Shown here: positions 62,344-64,000 of the stretch, one piece after another
How the letters are laid out: each line of letters begins with the position of its first letter
Numbering within the stretch: the stretch's first letter is position 1
Assembly (NCBI GenBank): GCA_018714895.1
Contig: DVMQ01000011.1
Coordinates: forward strand, 55,468 to 119,467
DNA length: 64,000 nucleotides
Direction of reading: 5' to 3'
Source of the DNA: Coprovicinus avistercoris
Lineage (GTDB): Bacteria > Actinomycetota > Coriobacteriia > Coriobacteriales > Atopobiaceae
The notes under the pieces: model-generated
Told to the model about the DNA's origin: nothing
Database searches by the model: none
What the model saw: the letters and a program-made list of their open reading frames with translations, nothing else
Position numbers and translations under genes: made by a program

Positions 62344-63570
62344 TCATGCATTCAAAACATCATCTAGATTTCTTGTACGGTAATTTCGAGCATGAGGATT
62401 TTCCGGATGAAATCCACGCTGAAACAACTTCTTAAAAGCCGCAATCCAGTAGCTTAAAGGAATATTTATTCCTCTTTGCCTCATTTCCTCGTATATCTCC
62501 TTACAATATCCCTGTCTATTTTTCATCATTAAAACATAACCGTAATAGTATTCGGGGTTCTTACGGAAGGTCTCGATGTCGAAACGATTTTTATACTCAT
62601 CTAACTTTCCTAAAACATCTAACTCACACATTGTTCGTGTACATTTTGAACACTGGCTACATTGATGATCGTTCTCATCCCAATGCCCACATACAGTGAG
62701 GGTATTCTTCGTCCATTCAAAATTTGATATATAGTCAACCTTCTCAATGCGCGAAACCTCGGACCCTGCTAAAAAGAAATCGAGATTCTCCGTCGCAAAG
62801 TATGGAAGACTAAATAGGTCATAATGCGTCATATCGTGATCAACAAGTTCATACGAAGACGCTTCATATCCAGAGGAAAAATAATAATGAGATATAAGTT
62901 TCTGCAGTGACATAATATATGAAGAAAATACAGCAGTTATGATAGCGGCATGAGCTTCAATATATAAATCCCGAGTTATATTTGATCTCACTTCAAGAAA
63001 CTGAATTCCAGCACTATCGCATACTTTTTTTGCAACACGACGCTCTAACTCATCATAATGCTTAGTTATTTCTCTATCTTTTGAGTTTCGCCAATTTAGA
63101 AAAATGCCATGCGTAAGCTTATATGATCCCGGCGCTTGAGAATATCGAGCGACTGTATAAGTAGAGTCAACGCCACCTGAAATACCCGTTGCAACTGCAC
63201 CAGCGTTATTAAGCATTTGACTGTCGAGCGGCATGTCAATATCAATCAAACCATAACGCTCGGTATTATTGACAACCGTTGGCATCCACCATGTTGTTAA
63301 TGTAAACCAAAGACGTTCAGATATAGGGGTTTTAGACTTTAATGTAATATTGCCATATTCCTCATTTTTTTCCATCAAGAACATAAGCAGCGCGAGTACA
63401 AACGCATCGCAACGTTCATAGCAGAAATAATGACCGAACTGCTTATCCACCTCAAAGTAAAGCAGTTTAGATCCACTCAACTCCTCAGAAATAAACTCTA
63501 CGTCAGCTTCGAGTCTTGTCGAAGATTCATATTGGACAATGCGTGGCTCTGAAATTATTACTTCAAGCAT
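62344..63570 (-). CDS. PP-loop (AANH-type) ATPase with a QueC-like cysteine cluster
   Basis: 408 residues. The ATP-binding PP-loop is SGGVDS (131-136) in ATGISGGVDSTYTVARY. A likely zinc site is Cys294, Cys304, Cys307, Cys310 (CGHWDENDHQCSQCSKC), with spacing near that of QueC (10, 3, 3 residues here; about 9, 3, 3 in QueC as I recall). PP-loop enzymes adenylate a carboxylate or amide and pass it to ammonia, sulfur or an amine. The protein is longer than QueC (about 230) and has about 120 extra residues at the N-terminus. Its place in a glycan locus suggests modification of a sugar acid. The start has AGAGGAAC ahead. I do not recognise a named function. Confidence 0.75.
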   Translation of the reverse strand: MLEVIISEPRIVQYESSTRLEADVEFISEELSGSKLLYFEVDKQFGHYFCYERCDAFVLALLMFLMEKNEEYGNITLKSKTPISERLWFTLTTWWMPTVVNNTERYGLIDIDMPLDSQMLNNAGAVATGISGGVDSTYTVARYSQAPGSYKLTHGIFLNWRNSKDREITKHYDELERRVAKKVCDSAGIQFLEVRSNITRDLYIEAHAAIITAVFSSYIMSLQKLISHYYFSSGYEASSYELVDHDMTHYDLFSLPYFATENLDFFLAGSEVSRIEKVDYISNFEWTKNTLTVCGHWDENDHQCSQCSKCTRTMCELDVLGKLDEYKNRFDIETFRKNPEYYYGYVLMMKNRQGYCKEIYEEMRQRGINIPLSYWIAAFKKLFQRGFHPENPHARNYRTRNLDDVLNA

Positions 63571-63580
63571 GCAAGTTCCT

Positions 63581-64000
63581 CTATTCAGTAAAATTGATTA
63601 TTTCTTTTTCGACAACAATCGGAACCTTTGTCACATAACGCAAAACTTGATTTACATACTCTCCAACAAGACCTACACCCATTAAAGTGCCAGAACAGAT
63701 AAGCATGACCATCAAAAGCAGCACTGCCTCAAAAGTTGGATTAAGAACATTGGCAATGCAAAGAGCTAACCAAACGATTCCTGCAATTAGGGTTAGTGCT
63801 ACGCAAAGTATGCCTGCAAGAAGAGCTATTCGAGTTGCCCGATCGGAAAGACGAACTATCATTTGAACTGCCAAATCAAAATAACTCGTAAAGGAGTAAC
63901 TTGACTTCCCTTCTTTTCTTTCATTTTGTTTATATGGGATTAACTTAACGGGATATCCCATCTCTAAGACGAAAGTTTTTACTCCTCGAGAAATGTCTTC
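63581..64000 (-). CDS. GtrB/DPM-type polyprenyl-phosphate glycosyltransferase, C-terminal part (partial)
   Basis: The reading frame is open to the right edge, and only the last 139 residues are visible. They begin EDISRGVKTFVLEMGYPVK, then YKQNERKEGKSSYSFTSY, and end with two membrane helices (ALLAGILCVALTLIAGIVWL and AVLLLMVMLICSGTLMGVGL) and VNQVLRYVTKVPIVV. This end is typical of GtrB/ArnC-like GT2 enzymes that charge undecaprenyl phosphate with a sugar. It precedes the PP-loop gene by 10 bases. Confidence 0.85.
   Translation of the reverse strand, partial: EDISRGVKTFVLEMGYPVKLIPYKQNERKEGKSSYSFTSYFDLAVQMIVRLSDRATRIALLAGILCVALTLIAGIVWLALCIANVLNPTFEAVLLLMVMLICSGTLMGVGLVGEYVNQVLRYVTKVPIVVEKEIINFTE

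Noticed and set aside
1..64000. CRISPR arrays, insertion sequences, prophage or integron attachment sites
   Set aside because: No regularly spaced direct repeats, transposase or integrase genes, or duplicated tRNA ends were found at any of the three tRNA genes.

Overview
The window reads as a chromosomal segment of a low-to-mid GC member of the Coriobacteriia (Actinomycetota), most likely the Atopobium/Lancefieldella side of the class. This is an inference. It rests on the actinobacterial cluster mfd - mazG - divIC - ppx, a complete clostridial-style glycogen operon with paired GlgC and GlgD, an anaerobe-type rubrerythrin, and a composition that looks close to half GC over most of the window. 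I see no insertion sequence, prophage, CRISPR array or rRNA. Three tRNA genes are present (Glu-TTC, Leu-TAA, Asp-GTC), all with encoded CCA.

Layout, 0-15 kb: a MarR-controlled heterodimeric ABC exporter (one half cut by the window edge). Next is a zinc/cadmium-type efflux module made of an SmtB-like repressor, a free-standing HMA metal-binding protein and a P1B ATPase without its own HMA domain. Two matching 20-bp palindromic operators flank an internal terminator in this module. Then come a DedA protein, an SPFH protein followed by a small ribbon-helix-helix protein, two tandem paralogous helical-repeat proteins, tRNA-Glu, and a split transketolase whose N-terminal subunit is fused to a GntR/UTRA transcription factor.

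15-45 kb: tRNA-Leu; ppx/gppA, divIC/ftsB, mazG, a Gfo/Idh/MocA oxidoreductase and mfd. Then a glycogen operon, read right to left: glgB, glgP, glgC, glgD, glgA and a GH13-GH77 fusion enzyme. Together these activate glucose-1-phosphate, polymerise, branch, phosphorolyse and debranch or rearrange the glucan. After that: rubrerythrin, an iron-sulfur-less MutY-like glycosylase, an Rrf2 regulator, tRNA-Asp, a membrane-anchored protein of unknown function, recR-ybaB-dnaX, a lone rhamnulokinase, and a DUF4012 membrane protein.

45-64 kb: a surface-polysaccharide region. Its core (45.1-55.5 kb, minus strand, almost no gaps) is a Wzx/Wzy-type pathway: initiating sugar-phosphate transferase, three GT2 glycosyltransferases, polymerase, polysaccharide pyruvyltransferase, flippase, an FrhB-like iron-sulfur protein and an unidentified membrane protein. 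A second flippase is divergent. The last 7 kb are visibly AT-richer and hold an SGNH/MBOAT O-acylation pair, a GT-C-like membrane protein, a PP-loop ATPase with a QueC-like cysteine cluster, and the end of a GtrB-type glycosyltransferase. Together they suggest an acquired glycan-modification cassette.

The most unusual items are the GntR-transketolase fusion with two palindromes in its promoter region, the QueC-like PP-loop enzyme inside the glycan locus, the histone-H1-like lysine-rich tail on the branching enzyme, and the split metal ATPase with twin operators.
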